DNA from: Acidobacteriota bacterium
GTDB taxonomy: Bacteria > Acidobacteriota > Blastocatellia > Pyrinomonadales > Pyrinomonadaceae
Assembly: GCA_019239425.1 (NCBI GenBank)
Contig: JAFAZX010000027.1
Span: forward strand, 124,001 to 188,000
Direction: 5' to 3'
DNA: 64,000 bases
Both the position numbers and the translations under genes were made by a program. Position 1 is the first letter of the stretch. Every line of letters starts with the position of its first letter. Below are positions 46,184 to 56,100 of this stretch, in pieces. The notes below the pieces were generated by a model. It made no database searches and was not told the DNA's origin. It worked only from the letters and a program-made list of their open reading frames with translations.

Positions 46184-47556
46184 ACTTCCGTCACCTCCAC
46201 GCTGGATTCGATCTCAGTTTTAGGGATGAGGGCGGGCCAGTAGGCGACGACCTCTTCGACCTTGGGACGCCCGCCCGCGAAGCCGGTGACGGCGGGCGGG
46301 CCGGTGAGGATGAGCGGCGCGATCTCCTTCGTGAAGCGCTCGATTGATTTGCGGTCTTCGCCGCGGACGCCGATGCGCAGTTGCACCTCGGGCGCGTCCC
46401 CGCCGGGCTCGCCCGCGAGCGGGCCGTGCGTGGCGTTGGCGCCGACGAACTCCGTGAGCACCTGTTCGAACTTCAGGCCCAGCCTGTCCAGACGCGCGCG
46501 CAGGATTTGGTCGGCGGCGCGCGCCTTCGCGTACGCGTCGGGCCAGGCGTAGACGAGCGTGCCGACGGCCTTGAAGCCCGCCGCGTAGCTGATCGAGACT
46601 TTCAGGAACTCGGTCGCGGGCGTGCCCCGCACGCCGTAGACGAGGACGCGGTCAGCCCCGGCGTCTTCGAGCCGGATGCTCGTGAAGTCCGCGACGCAGT
46701 CGGGCGTGATGTAAGCCTTCGGGTCGCCCATCTCGTAGACGAGCTGCTCCTTGACCGAGGGGAGGTTGACGCGCCCGCCCGTGCCCTCGTGCTTCGTGAC
46801 GACGAAGGTGCCGTCGGGCCTGGCCTCGACGATGGGGAAGCCGACGTCGGCGAGGTCTGGGATGTTCTGCCAGTCGTACTGACAGTTGCCGCCCGTCGAC
46901 TGCGCGCCGCACTCGATGATGTGGCCGGCGACCGTGCCGGCGGCGAGCCTGTCCCAGTCGGTCTCGTCCCAGCCGAACTCGTGAATCATAGGCCCGAGCG
47001 TCAGCCCCGTGTCGGTCGAACGTCCGGTGATGACGACCTGCGCGCCCTGGTTCAGGGCCTCGACGATGGGCCACGCGCCGAGGTAGGCGTTCGCGCTCTG
47101 GACGCGTTCGCGCACTTCGGAGAGCGGCGCGCCGGTGTCCATGTTGCGCAGCTCGACGCCGCGCTCCAGCAGCTCGTCGAGTCGGCCCATGATGTCGTCG
47201 CCGCTGACGGTGCCGATCTTTAATTTACCCGCGAGTCCGAGTTCGCGGGCCACGTCGCGCACGGCCTCGGCGCAGCCCTTCGGGTTGACGCCGCCCGCGT
47301 TGGCCGTGACTCGGATTCGTCGCCCGACGCAGTCGGGCAGAATCTCGCGCATGAGGGGCACGAAGTCGCGCGCGTAGCCGGCCTGTGGGTCGCGCGCGCG
47401 CTGCTTCTGCATGATCGACATCGTGACCTCGGCGAGGTAGTCGAGCATGAGGTAATCAATCGGCCCCTCGCGCACCTGGCGCACGGGCGCGTCGAGCATG
47501 TCGCCCCAGAAGCCCTGCCCGCAGGCGATGCGGATCGTCTCTTTCGGTCTGCTCAT
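46180..47556 (-). CDS. AtuA family protein (DUF1446), acyclic terpene/acyl-CoA catabolism
   Basis: 458 residues. [64 protein letters not shown] and [15 protein letters not shown] are the conserved DUF1446 blocks. AtuA is required for acyclic terpene use in Pseudomonas, but its reaction is not established. The start is ATG 47556; the frame is open 53 codons further upstream only because it crosses the inverted repeat at 47605-47730. Confidence 0.9.
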   Translation of the reverse strand: MSRPKETIRIACGQGFWGDMLDAPVRQVREGPIDYLMLDYLAEVTMSIMQKQRARDPQAGYARDFVPLMREILPDCVGRRIRVTANAGGVNPKGCAEAVRDVARELGLAGKLKIGTVSGDDIMGRLDELLERGVELRNMDTGAPLSEVRERVQSANAYLGAWPIVEALNQGAQVVITGRSTDTGLTLGPMIHEFGWDETDWDRLAAGTVAGHIIECGAQSTGGNCQYDWQNIPDLADVGFPIVEARPDGTFVVTKHEGTGGRVNLPSVKEQLVYEMGDPKAYITPDCVADFTSIRLEDAGADRVLVYGVRGTPATEFLKVSISYAAGFKAVGTLVYAWPDAYAKARAADQILRARLDRLGLKFEQVLTEFVGANATHGPLAGEPGGDAPEVQLRIGVRGEDRKSIERFTKEIAPLILTGPPAVTGFAGGRPKVEEVVAYWPALIPKTEIESSVEVTEV

Positions 47557-47604
47557 AAAAGGTGCAGGCAGTTTATCGGATACGTGACGGCAATGACAAA
47601 GCCA

Positions 47605-47730
47605 GAGGCGGAAGCCCGACCGTGAGGGAGGGCGTCGGACAAACGCAAGAGGGATGACGAAGGACTCTATGCCTTCCGTCATCCCCCTTTTTGTCAGACC
47701 GACGCCCTCCCTCACGGTCGGGCTTCTGCC
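47605..47730. repeat. Long hairpin element, GGCGGAAGCCCGACCGTGAG family, copy 1
   Basis: Outer arms of about 30 bases (one mismatch) are joined by inner pairing (AAGAGGGATGACGAAGG with CCTTCCGTCATCCC), making a nearly continuous hairpin of about 125 bases. It lies between the AtuA gene and the small secreted protein gene. Confidence 0.9.
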
Positions 47731-47736
47731 ATTTAA

Positions 47737-48339
47737 TCAGCGGCGGCCGCGGCCGCGGCCGAACCACATCTTGTTTGTGGTATACGGGGCGGGCCAGAGA
47801 CTCAGGCTGTCGCCGCGCTTGCGCGCGCGGACGTTGAAGACGAGGGGCGTGGGCGGCGTCCCGACCGAGATGTCGGCGAAGTAGAAGGCCGCGCTGACTT
47901 CGCCTCGCGTGAGCACGGCGTAGACGCGGCCGTTGTGGTTCATGCCCTCGCCCGTCAACGTGAAGGTGTTGCCGGTGATGGTCAACGTGGCCTCGCCCGA
48001 CATATCGTGGCCGCCCGTCGTCTTGACGGGGCCGGTGTAGGTGCCGGACAGGTCAACCTGCTCGCCGGACAGGTCGCCGCGCGAGTCGTCGTCCTGTCCG
48101 GCGACGGGCGCGATGACGGCCATCTCGTTCGTGACCTGCGCGGGGGCGCGGCGCCGCCCGCGGCGTCCGCGGCGCGGCCTGGGCGTCATGTTGGCGTTGT
48201 CGTTCTGGGCGCTCTCTTCGGTCGTGCTGCTGTTGGCGTTCTGCCCCGTGGCGCTGGCGTCGGCCAGCACGAGCGCGGCACTGGCAAAGGCCGCGAAGAG
48301 AAGGACGACGAAGAACCTGAGTGTGTGCTTGTTGCTCAA
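47737..48339 (-). CDS. Secreted protein of unknown function
   Basis: 200 residues. A signal peptide (FFVVLLFAAFASAALVLADA) is followed by a polar Asn/Thr-rich part and a basic stretch ([13 protein letters not shown]). The beta-rich C-terminal domain (LSGTYTGPVKTTGGHDMSGEATLTITGNTFTLTGEG) resembles lipocalin-like or YceI-unrelated small exported domains, without clear family identity. It ends GRGRGRR. The start is TTG 48339, supported by a perfect AGGAGG nine bases upstream. The insertion of an exported gene in a metabolic operon is unexplained. Confidence 0.7.
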   Translation of the reverse strand: MSNKHTLRFFVVLLFAAFASAALVLADASATGQNANSSTTEESAQNDNANMTPRPRRGRRGRRRAPAQVTNEMAVIAPVAGQDDDSRGDLSGEQVDLSGTYTGPVKTTGGHDMSGEATLTITGNTFTLTGEGMNHNGRVYAVLTRGEVSAAFYFADISVGTPPTPLVFNVRARKRGDSLSLWPAPYTTNKMWFGRGRGRR

Positions 48340-48476
48340 GGTGGTTTGCCTCCTGTCTAACGCCGCGCGCGTCGCCGACGACGCACGTCAGCCAAAGTGT
48401 TGGAAGACCCGGGGATTCTGCTTGCTTGAGTGGCCGTAGTTTCGCACAAAGCGATTGCCCCTTGCACGGATTTTTT

Positions 48477-50117
48477 TCAAGTCAGCTCCCGCGGCAGCAC
48501 GTACTGTCCGAGGTGCGGCCCCGAGTAGTTGAGGCTGACGCCGAGCGCCAGTTCGAGCGCGTCGCGCGTCTCCTCGGGCGCGATACAAGCGTCCACGTAG
48601 CCGCGCGCCGCCGCGTACTTCGCGTCGAGCTGCTGCTCGTAGTCCTCGCGCACGCGCGCCATCTCTGACTTCAACTTCTCGTCCGGCTCGCGCCCCTCGC
48701 GCTTCAGCTTGTCGAGCTGCGTGCCGTAGATGGCCTGGACGGCCGAGTCGCCCTCCATCACGCCCATGCGCCCCGTGGGCCAACTGAAGATGAAGTCGGG
48801 GTCGAAACCCTGCCCCGCCATCGCGTAGTAGCCCGCGCCCGAGGCGTGGTTGACCGTGAGCACGATCTTCGGCACGGTGGCCGTCGCCATCGCCTCGACG
48901 AAGCGCGCGCCCGCGCGGATGATCCCACTGTGCTCGGCGTCGGCCCCGATCATGAAGCCCGACACGTCCTGGATGAAGAGGAGCGGCGTGCGGTGCCGGT
49001 TACAGGTCTCGATGAAGTAGGCGACCTTCTCGGCCGACTCGGTGTAGATGATGCCGCCGAACTTCGGCGGCTTCCCCTTCTCCCTGACGAGCCCGCGGCT
49101 GTTGGCGATGACGCCGACCTGTATTCCTTTGAGCCGCGCGTGGCCCGTGATCATCTCGCGCGCGTAGTCGGCCTGGAACTCGTCGAGCCGGCCGCCGTCG
49201 AGGATGCACTTGAGGACTTCGCGCGCGTCGTAAGGTTGACGGTGGTCTTCGGGCAGAATCTCGTAGAGGTCTGCGAGCGGCCGCGCAGGGGCTTCCGGTT
49301 CGATGACCGAGACGCGCGGCAGCTCGGGCGTCGGCAGCTCCGAGATGACCTCGCGAATCTTCGCGAGGCAGGCCTCGTCCGACTCGACGCGGTAGTGCGC
49401 GACGCCCGAGATTTCGTTGTGCGTGCGCGCGCCGCCCAGGGTCTCGTTGTCAATCGTCTGGCCCGTCGCCCCTTTGACGAGGTTCGCGCCGCCGAGCCCC
49501 ATGAACGAAGTGCCCTCGACCATGATGATGATGTCGGAGAGCGCGGGCAGGTACGCGCCGCCCGCCACGCAAGGCCCCATCACCGCCGCCACCTGCGGCA
49601 CGCGCAGGTAGCGCCGCATAACCGAGTTGTAATAGAAGATGCGCGCCGCGCCGTACTGGCCGGGGAAGACGCCGCCCTGGTAAGGCAGGTTCACGCCCGC
49701 CGAATCGACCAGGTACACAATCGGCACGCGCGAGCGCATCGCGACCTCCTGCGCGCGCAGAATCTTCTTGATGGTCTCGGGCCACCAGGAGCCGGCCTTC
49801 ACCGTCGCGTCGTTGGCGACGACGACAACTTCTCTTCCCCCGACGCGCCCGACGGTCGTCACCACGCCCGCCGCGGGCGCGCCGCCCTCGTACTGGTCGT
49901 AGGCGACGAGCAGCCCGACCTCCTGCGCGTAGGAGTCCTTGTCGAGCAGCAACGTGACGCGCTCGCGCGCCGTCAACTTCCCCTGCTCGTGCTGCTTCCT
50001 GATCTTGTCCGGGCCGCCGCCCGCGCGCAGGCGCTCTTCGAGCGCGCGCAGTTCCTCCGTCAGCCCGCGCAGGCGCGCGCCCTTCCCCGTGTGAGCCGTC
50101 GTTGCTTCACCACTCAT
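48477..50117 (-). CDS. Acyl-CoA carboxylase, carboxyltransferase (beta) subunit
   Basis: 546 residues. Both crotonase-type halves are present: GKLTARERVTLLLDKDSY near the N-terminus, VYLVDSAGVNLPYQGGVFPG, VMGPCVAGGAYLPALSDIIIMVEGTSFMGLGGANLVKGATG, and the biotin/CoA segment FIQDVSGFMIG...HSGIIRAGA. The pattern fits 3-methylcrotonyl- or geranyl-CoA carboxylase beta chains best. No biotin carboxylase (alpha) gene lies in the window. The start is ATG 50117. It is the first gene of the minus-strand catabolic run. Confidence 0.92.
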   Translation of the reverse strand: MSGEATTAHTGKGARLRGLTEELRALEERLRAGGGPDKIRKQHEQGKLTARERVTLLLDKDSYAQEVGLLVAYDQYEGGAPAAGVVTTVGRVGGREVVVVANDATVKAGSWWPETIKKILRAQEVAMRSRVPIVYLVDSAGVNLPYQGGVFPGQYGAARIFYYNSVMRRYLRVPQVAAVMGPCVAGGAYLPALSDIIIMVEGTSFMGLGGANLVKGATGQTIDNETLGGARTHNEISGVAHYRVESDEACLAKIREVISELPTPELPRVSVIEPEAPARPLADLYEILPEDHRQPYDAREVLKCILDGGRLDEFQADYAREMITGHARLKGIQVGVIANSRGLVREKGKPPKFGGIIYTESAEKVAYFIETCNRHRTPLLFIQDVSGFMIGADAEHSGIIRAGARFVEAMATATVPKIVLTVNHASGAGYYAMAGQGFDPDFIFSWPTGRMGVMEGDSAVQAIYGTQLDKLKREGREPDEKLKSEMARVREDYEQQLDAKYAAARGYVDACIAPEETRDALELALGVSLNYSGPHLGQYVLPRELT

Positions 50118-50171
50118 CTTTAATTTTCCCGTGACCTCGGATTGACTGGAACATAACACAAGCCCCGCCGG

Positions 50172-50262
50172 GGCGGAAGCCCGACCGTCAGGGAGGGCGT
50201 CTAGCTTACGCCATGCGAAACGACGGATGACATACGCCCTCCCTGACGGTCGGGCTTCCGCC
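50172..50262. repeat. Hairpin element, GGCGGAAGCCCGACCGTCAG family, copy 2
   Basis: Arms 50172-50200 and 50234-50262 are perfect 29-bp inverted repeats. Both arms carry CCGTCAGG where copies 1 and 3 carry CCGTGAGG. The 33-base centre is unrelated to the other copies. It lies between the divergently transcribed carboxylase and HAD genes. Confidence 0.92.
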
Positions 50263-50384
50263 TCTAAACCGTTGAAAACGCACCGCGGTTACAAAATCGG
50301 TGCGAAATAGGGTAAACTTTCCGCCCTGCAATAAAGTTAAAGCCGGAGCTTGTGACCGACCCGTTTCGTGTTGGAGGACTCTTT

Positions 50385-51047
50385 TTGGCAGCCGCCGCTT
50401 TCTACGACCTCGAAGGGACTTTGGTGAGCACGAACCTCGTGCACACGCTCGGCTTCTACGCGCGCAACCAGCAGGGACTCCTGCGCTCGGTGCGGAAGGG
50501 CTTTTCGACGCTCGTCAGCATCCCGATGTTCGCCGCCGCCGACGCCTACAGCCGCATGGTCTTCAACGACATCTTCTTCCGCCGCTACAAGGGGCAGTCG
50601 GAAGACCGCCTCCGCTTCTTCGCGAACGACCTGTTCGAAGAGGTCTTGAAGCCCGCCGTCTTCCCCGGCGCTAAGACTTTGATTCAGAAGTCACGCAGCC
50701 TCGGACTCAAGCAGGTCGTCGTCACCGGCGCGCTCGACTTCTCGGTCGAGCCTTTGATGGAGTACCTCGGCGTGGACGACTTCGTCGCCAACCGCCTGGA
50801 GTTCGTCAACGGCGTCGCCACCGGCAGACTGCTGCCCCCCGTGCTCGCCTCGGCCACCAAGGCGTCCTGGATTCGCACCTACGCCGAGAAGCACGGCATC
50901 AACCTGAGCGACTCCTACGCCTACAGCGACAGCATGAGCGACCTACCCATGCTCTCCATCGTCGGCCACCCCGCGGCCGTCAACCCGGACATGCGGCTCA
51001 GGCAGACGGCCCTGCACCACGACTGGCCGATACTGAACCTGAAGTAA
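50385..51047 (+). CDS. HAD superfamily (IB-type) phosphatase-like protein
   Basis: About 220 residues. Motif I is FYDLEGTLV; the nucleophile Asp is present, but the usual second Asp (DxD) is Glu. VVVTGALDFSVEPLM matches motif II (T/S), and YAYSDSMSDLPMLSIVGHPAAVNPD gives motif IV with the metal aspartates. It resembles PSPase-like HAD-IB enzymes that dephosphorylate lipid or serine phosphates. The start is TTG 50385 with GGAGG seven bases upstream, better than GTG 50352. Position at the head of the lipid cluster suggests a lipid phosphate substrate (inference). Confidence 0.82.
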   Translation: MAAAAFYDLEGTLVSTNLVHTLGFYARNQQGLLRSVRKGFSTLVSIPMFAAADAYSRMVFNDIFFRRYKGQSEDRLRFFANDLFEEVLKPAVFPGAKTLIQKSRSLGLKQVVVTGALDFSVEPLMEYLGVDDFVANRLEFVNGVATGRLLPPVLASATKASWIRTYAEKHGINLSDSYAYSDSMSDLPMLSIVGHPAAVNPDMRLRQTALHHDWPILNLK

Positions 51048-51048
51048 A

Positions 51049-51463
51049 TGGTAAATAGTGAATGGAGGTTTTTGGCGATGAGACCTCACGAGAAGCTGGA
51101 GGTGTGGTGTTCGTCGATGGATTTCGTAGTTGAGGTTTATCAGTCAACTGATGCTTTCCCTAAAGAGGAGAAGTTCGGATTGACTTCTCAGATACGACGA
51201 GCGGCTGTCTCCGTTCCCGCGAATATCGCCGAAGGCGCGGCTCGCCAGTCGCCTAAAGAGTTCATACACTTCTTATCTAACGCACAAGGGTCAGCCAGTG
51301 AGCTTGAAACTGAATTAACAATCGCATATCGGCTTGGCTATTTGGCGCAAGGTAAATACGCTGAATTGTCGACTACGCTCGATAAAATTGGCCGCATGCT
51401 TACCGGCCTTTCACAACACTTGAAACGCAAAGTAACCTAGTTCTTTCCATTTACTATTTACCA
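51049..51463. mobile_element. Putative element: four-helix-bundle gene flanked by inverted CCATTTA heptad arms
   Basis: TGGTAAATAGTGAATGG (51049-51065) and CCATTTACTATTTACCA (51447-51463) are inverted repeats matching at 16 of 17 bases. They enclose an AT-rich ORF for a four-helix-bundle protein. The right side continues with further CCATTCG/CCATTCA heptads to about 51475. The unit separates two lipid-cluster genes whose stop and start codons abut it. Confidence 0.6.
51078..51440 (+). CDS. Four-helix-bundle protein (23S rRNA intervening-sequence / S23 type)
   Basis: About 120 residues. HEKLEVWCSSMDFVVEVYQS, FGLTSQIRRAAVSVPANIAEGAA and FLSNAQGSASELETELTIAYRLGYL are the family hallmarks. Homologues occur as ORFs in 23S rRNA intervening sequences and as stand-alone genes, and the fold is shared with Avd of diversity-generating retroelements; biochemical function is unknown. 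ATG 51078 has GGAGG nine bases upstream; an in-frame ATG at 51048 lies in the flanking repeat. Codon use is clearly AT-richer than the neighbours, suggesting transfer. Confidence 0.9.
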   Translation: MRPHEKLEVWCSSMDFVVEVYQSTDAFPKEEKFGLTSQIRRAAVSVPANIAEGAARQSPKEFIHFLSNAQGSASELETELTIAYRLGYLAQGKYAELSTTLDKIGRMLTGLSQHLKRKVT

Positions 51464-51479
51464 TTCGCCATTCACAACC

Positions 51480-53078
51480 ATGGCTCTCCAACTAAGAAGA
51501 AAAGTCCACGAGTCGGTCGTCTACATCGACCGCGACAGCGCGCCGCGCATCATCTCTTCGGGGATGGACTTCATCCCGGAAGACCTGCCCGTCGGGACGC
51601 GCGTCATCTACCCGAACGCGCCGATCAAGGGGCTGCCGAACCGCGAGGCCGCGATTCGCTACGCCCTCAACCACCCGCACGACTGCGAGCCGCTCTACGC
51701 GCAGCTGCAGCCGGGCATGAAGGTGACGATTGCGATTGACGACCTCTCGATGCCCCTGCCGCCGATGCGCACGCCCGACATCCGGCAGACGGCTTTGGAG
51801 ATTCTCTTAGACCTCCTCCACGCGAACGGCGTGGACGACGTCCACCTCATCATCGCCATCTCGCTCCACCGGCGGATGACCGAGTGGGAGATCAAGCGCA
51901 TGTGCGGGCAGAGAGTCTTCGACGCCTTCTGGCCCGACCGCCTCTACAACCACGACGCCGAAGACACCGACAACATGGTCTCCCTGGGCGAGACGCGCCA
52001 CGGCGAGAAGCTCTCCATCAACCGCCGCGCCGCCGAGAGCGACCTGCTCATCTACCTCAACTACAACTTCGTGCCCATGAACGGCGGGCACAAGTCCGTG
52101 GCCGTCGGCCTGTGCGACTACGAGTCTCTGCGCCCGCACCACGAGCCGAACACCATCCGCGAGTCCGACAGCTACATGGACCCGGGCAACTCCGAGCTGC
52201 GGCGTAAGATCGACCGGCTCGGCAAGCTCGTCGACGAGCACGTCAACGTCTTCCACATCGAGACGACGGTCAACAACCAGATGTTCAAGGGCGAGCTCTC
52301 GTTTTTGACGAAGAACGAGGACGACTTCTCCGCCTACGAGCGCATGAAGTACGAGGCCATGCGCTTCACGATGTCGAAGATGCCTCTGGCCGCGAAGCGG
52401 AAGATGTACAACTCGCTGGCGTCGGATTACGAGATGATCGCGGTCGAGGCGGGCCGCACCGAGCCCGTCCACGACCGCATCATCGCCAAGTCGATGCAGC
52501 AGTACGTCGTCCCCGTGGACGGCCAGTGCGACATCCTCATCTGCCCGATTCCGGAGATTTCGCCCTACAACGTCTACTCTTCGTTGAACCCCCTGCTCGT
52601 GCAGGTGATGGCCTTGGGCTACCACTTCAACATGTACCGCGGCAAGCCCCTGTTGAAGAAGGGCGGCGTGCTGATTCTGCACCACCCGTGCTACGACGAG
52701 TTCGACCACGTCCAGCACCCGAGCTACATCGAGTTCTTCAACCGCCTGCTCCCCGAGACGCGCGACTCGCACGTCCTGCGCGAGAAGTACGAGCGCGAGT
52801 TCGCCACCAACCCCTCCTACATCGAGATGTACCGGCGCGGCCACGCCTACCACGGCGCGCACCCCTTCTACATGTGGTACTGGGCCGAGAACGGCCGCGC
52901 GCACGTCGGCCGCGTCATCGCCGCCGGGGCCGAGAACGCGCACGTCCCCGCCGCCATGGGCTGGGAGCGCGCCGACAACTTGACCGAGGCCATCGCCATG
53001 GCCCGCAGCCACATGGGCCGCTCCGCCCAGATCACGATGCTCCACCAGCCTGTGATTGCCATCTGCGACATGAGCTGA
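51480..53078 (+). CDS. LarA-like (DUF2088 / lactate racemase fold) protein
   Basis: 532 residues. The N-terminal part has [22 protein letters not shown] and [15 protein letters not shown], matching the DUF2088 region of LarA-type racemases. The remainder ([55 protein letters not shown]) extends the family fold. LarA racemases use a nickel-pincer cofactor; the larBCE maturation genes are absent here. Within this lipid cluster a different 2-hydroxy-acid or related substrate is possible. Function uncertain. Confidence 0.7.
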   Translation: MALQLRRKVHESVVYIDRDSAPRIISSGMDFIPEDLPVGTRVIYPNAPIKGLPNREAAIRYALNHPHDCEPLYAQLQPGMKVTIAIDDLSMPLPPMRTPDIRQTALEILLDLLHANGVDDVHLIIAISLHRRMTEWEIKRMCGQRVFDAFWPDRLYNHDAEDTDNMVSLGETRHGEKLSINRRAAESDLLIYLNYNFVPMNGGHKSVAVGLCDYESLRPHHEPNTIRESDSYMDPGNSELRRKIDRLGKLVDEHVNVFHIETTVNNQMFKGELSFLTKNEDDFSAYERMKYEAMRFTMSKMPLAAKRKMYNSLASDYEMIAVEAGRTEPVHDRIIAKSMQQYVVPVDGQCDILICPIPEISPYNVYSSLNPLLVQVMALGYHFNMYRGKPLLKKGGVLILHHPCYDEFDHVQHPSYIEFFNRLLPETRDSHVLREKYEREFATNPSYIEMYRRGHAYHGAHPFYMWYWAENGRAHVGRVIAAGAENAHVPAAMGWERADNLTEAIAMARSHMGRSAQITMLHQPVIAICDMS

Positions 53079-53121
53079 GTTGTGAGAGAATGAGCGGGTT
53101 TAGAATCTCCTCGCTGAGACT

Positions 53122-56100
53122 ATGAAATTTTCGCCCACAGAGACTTTTAACGGCCGGAACGTCTTCATCATCGGCGCGACGGGGTTCGTCGGGAAGGTGG
53201 CGCTCTCGATGCTGCTCGACCGCTTCCCGGGCGTGGGCCGCGTCTACGTGACGGTGCGCGCGCGCGGGAAGGAAGAGTCCGAGACGCGCTTCTGGAACAA
53301 CGTCATCACCGCGCCGCCCTTCGACCCCGTGCGCGAGCGCTACGGCGCCGCCTTCGAGGACTTCATCCGCGACAAGGTGCGGCTCGTCAACGGCGACATC
53401 AGCGAGGAGAACCTCGGCTTCACCGAGGAGGAGGCCCGTGAGGTCGCCGGTGACATCGACGTGCTCGTCAACTCGGCCGGCAACGTCACCTTCAACCCGC
53501 CGCTCGAAAGCGCCCTGCGCACGAACGTCGTCGGCACGCAGAACGTCATCAAGTTCGTCAAGCGGATGAAGCGCCCCGCGCTCGTCCACATCTCGACCTG
53601 CTTCGTCGCCGGCAACCGCTCCGGCCCCGTCTGGGAGAGCGACCCCGTCCTCGGCTACTTCCCGCGCAAAGACGAGCTGCCCGGCACGGAGTTCGACGCC
53701 GAGCAGGAGATACGCGACTGCGCGCGCCTCGCCGAGCGCGTCAAGGAAGAGGCCCGCGACGCGCTCAACGTGGCGCGCTTCCGCGAACTCGCGCGCAAGC
53801 GCCTCTACGACGAGGGGCGCGACCCCGACGACCTCGACCAGATGGGCCTCGCCGTCGCGCGCGAGCGCAAGCTGTGGACGCGCGAGCGCCTGACGGAGCT
53901 GGGGACGGAGCGCGCCGTCTTCTGGGGCTGGCCGAACATCTACACCTACACGAAGAGCCTCGGCGAACAGCTCGTCGCGGCCGAGACCGACATCGTCCGC
54001 TCCATCGTCCGCCCGTCCATCGTCGAATCGGCGAAGGACTTCCCCTTCCCCGGCTGGAACGAGGGCTTCACGACGACCGCGCCGCTCATCTTCATCGCCC
54101 TGAAGGGGCAGCAGCAGATACCCGTCAACGACAAGCTCATCCTCGATATCACGCCCGTGGATCAGGTCGCGGCCGTCATGCTCGGCGCCGCGGCCGAGGC
54201 CATCGCGACCGACACGCCGCGCCTCGTCTACCAGGCGGCGACGGGCGACAGCAACCCGAACACGATGGATCGCATCGTGAGCCTCGTCGGCCTCTACAAG
54301 CGCAAGCACTTCTCGGAGAAGGAGTCGGGCTTCTGGCTCTGGAACGAGCTGATGGCGCGGATGGAGAACAAGCCGGTCACGCCCGCGCGCTTCGACGCGA
54401 TGTCCACGCCGATGGTCAACGCCGCGGCGAAGAGGGCCGGAGGGTTACTCGACCGCGTCCGCCCGCGCTGGGGCGGCGGAAGACTCACACACCTGGTCGA
54501 CCGCGCGAAGGCGACGGTCGAAAGGGTCGAGGAGTTCACGCGCGAGACCAAAGAGGCGTTCGACATGTTCCGCCCGTTCATGATCGAGAACGCCTACATC
54601 TTCCGCGCCGACAACGTCCGCGCTCTCTTCGCCGAAGTGGGTGAAGAGGAGAGGCGACTCCTGCGCTGGGACCCGGAGAAGTTCGATTGGTACGACTACT
54701 GGATGAACGTCCACTTCCCCGGCCTCAAGAAGTGGGTCTTCCCGACGCTCGAAGAGGACATGCGCGCGCAGCCGAAGCGCGTCTACACCTACCGCGACCT
54801 GCTCGAGCTGTTCGAGACCTCGACCAAGCGCTACTCCACCCGCGTCGCCATGCGCATCGAGCGCGACGGCCAGAAGGAGCAGTACACCTACGCGGACATC
54901 CAGGAACTCGCGACGCGCGCCGCCGCCTTCTTCGCCGCGCAGGGCGTGAAGCCGGCCGACCGCATCCTCCTCGTCAGCCACAACGCGCCCGAGTGGGGGA
55001 TCAGCTACTTCGGCGTCCTGAAGGCCGGCGCGACCTGCGTCCCCGTCGACCCCGAGAGTAAGACGGAAGAGCTCGTCAACTTCGTCCGCGCGAGCGGCGC
55101 GACGGGATTAATCCTCGGCGAGAAGGCGGACGAAGAGCACGCCGACCTTCAGGAGAAACTCCTCGAAGCGGGACTCGACGCGACGCTCTGGCGCTACCGG
55201 GAGGTCTTCGAGCTGACCGACGAGCAGTCCGAAGACGAGCGCATCGCCCTGCTGCCGGCGAAGGTCTCGCCGAACACCGTGGCCTCGCTCATCTTCACCT
55301 CGGGCACGACGGGGCAGCCGAAGGGCGTCATGCTCTCGCACAAGAACCTGACGAACATGGTCTCCATGCTCTCGTCGGTCTTCGAGATGGACACGGGCGA
55401 CGGCGTGCTCTCCGTCCTGCCGCTCTACCACACGTTCGAGTTCTCGACCGGCTTCCTCACGCCCTTCAGCCGCGGCACGCAGATAACTTACCTGGCGGAT
55501 TTGAACGGCGAGGAACTCGCGCGCGCCATCAAGAACGGTCACGTCACGGGCATGGTCGGCGTCCCGGCCCTGTGGGAGCTGCTCCACCGCCGCATCATGA
55601 ACCGCCTGCGCGAGCGCGGCGAGTGGGTCGGCAACGCCGCCGAGGCGCTCATCAAGCTCAACAGCCGCCTGCGCGACAAGACACCCTTCAACCTCGGCTC
55701 CGTCATCTTCCGCCCGATTCACACGGGCCTCGGCGGGCAGGTTCGTTATCTGATTAGCGGCGGCTCGGCCCTCAACGAGAAGGTCAAGCGCGACATGCAC
55801 GGCCTCGGCTTCACCATCCTCGAAGGCTACGGCCTGACCGAGGCTTCGCCCGTGCTGACGGTGACGCGCCCGCAGAACGCCCTGAACGCGGCGAGCGTCG
55901 GCCGGCCTCTGCCCGGCGTCGAGCTGCGCATCAGCGACCCCGATCCTTCGGGCATCGGCGAGGTCATCGCGCGCGGGCCGAACGTCATGCTCGGCTACTA
56001 CCAGAACGAGTCGGCGACGCAGTCGGCCGTCCGTTCGCGCTGGCTCCACACCGGCGACCTCGGCCGCATCGACGAGGACGGCAACCTCTACCTCGTCGGC

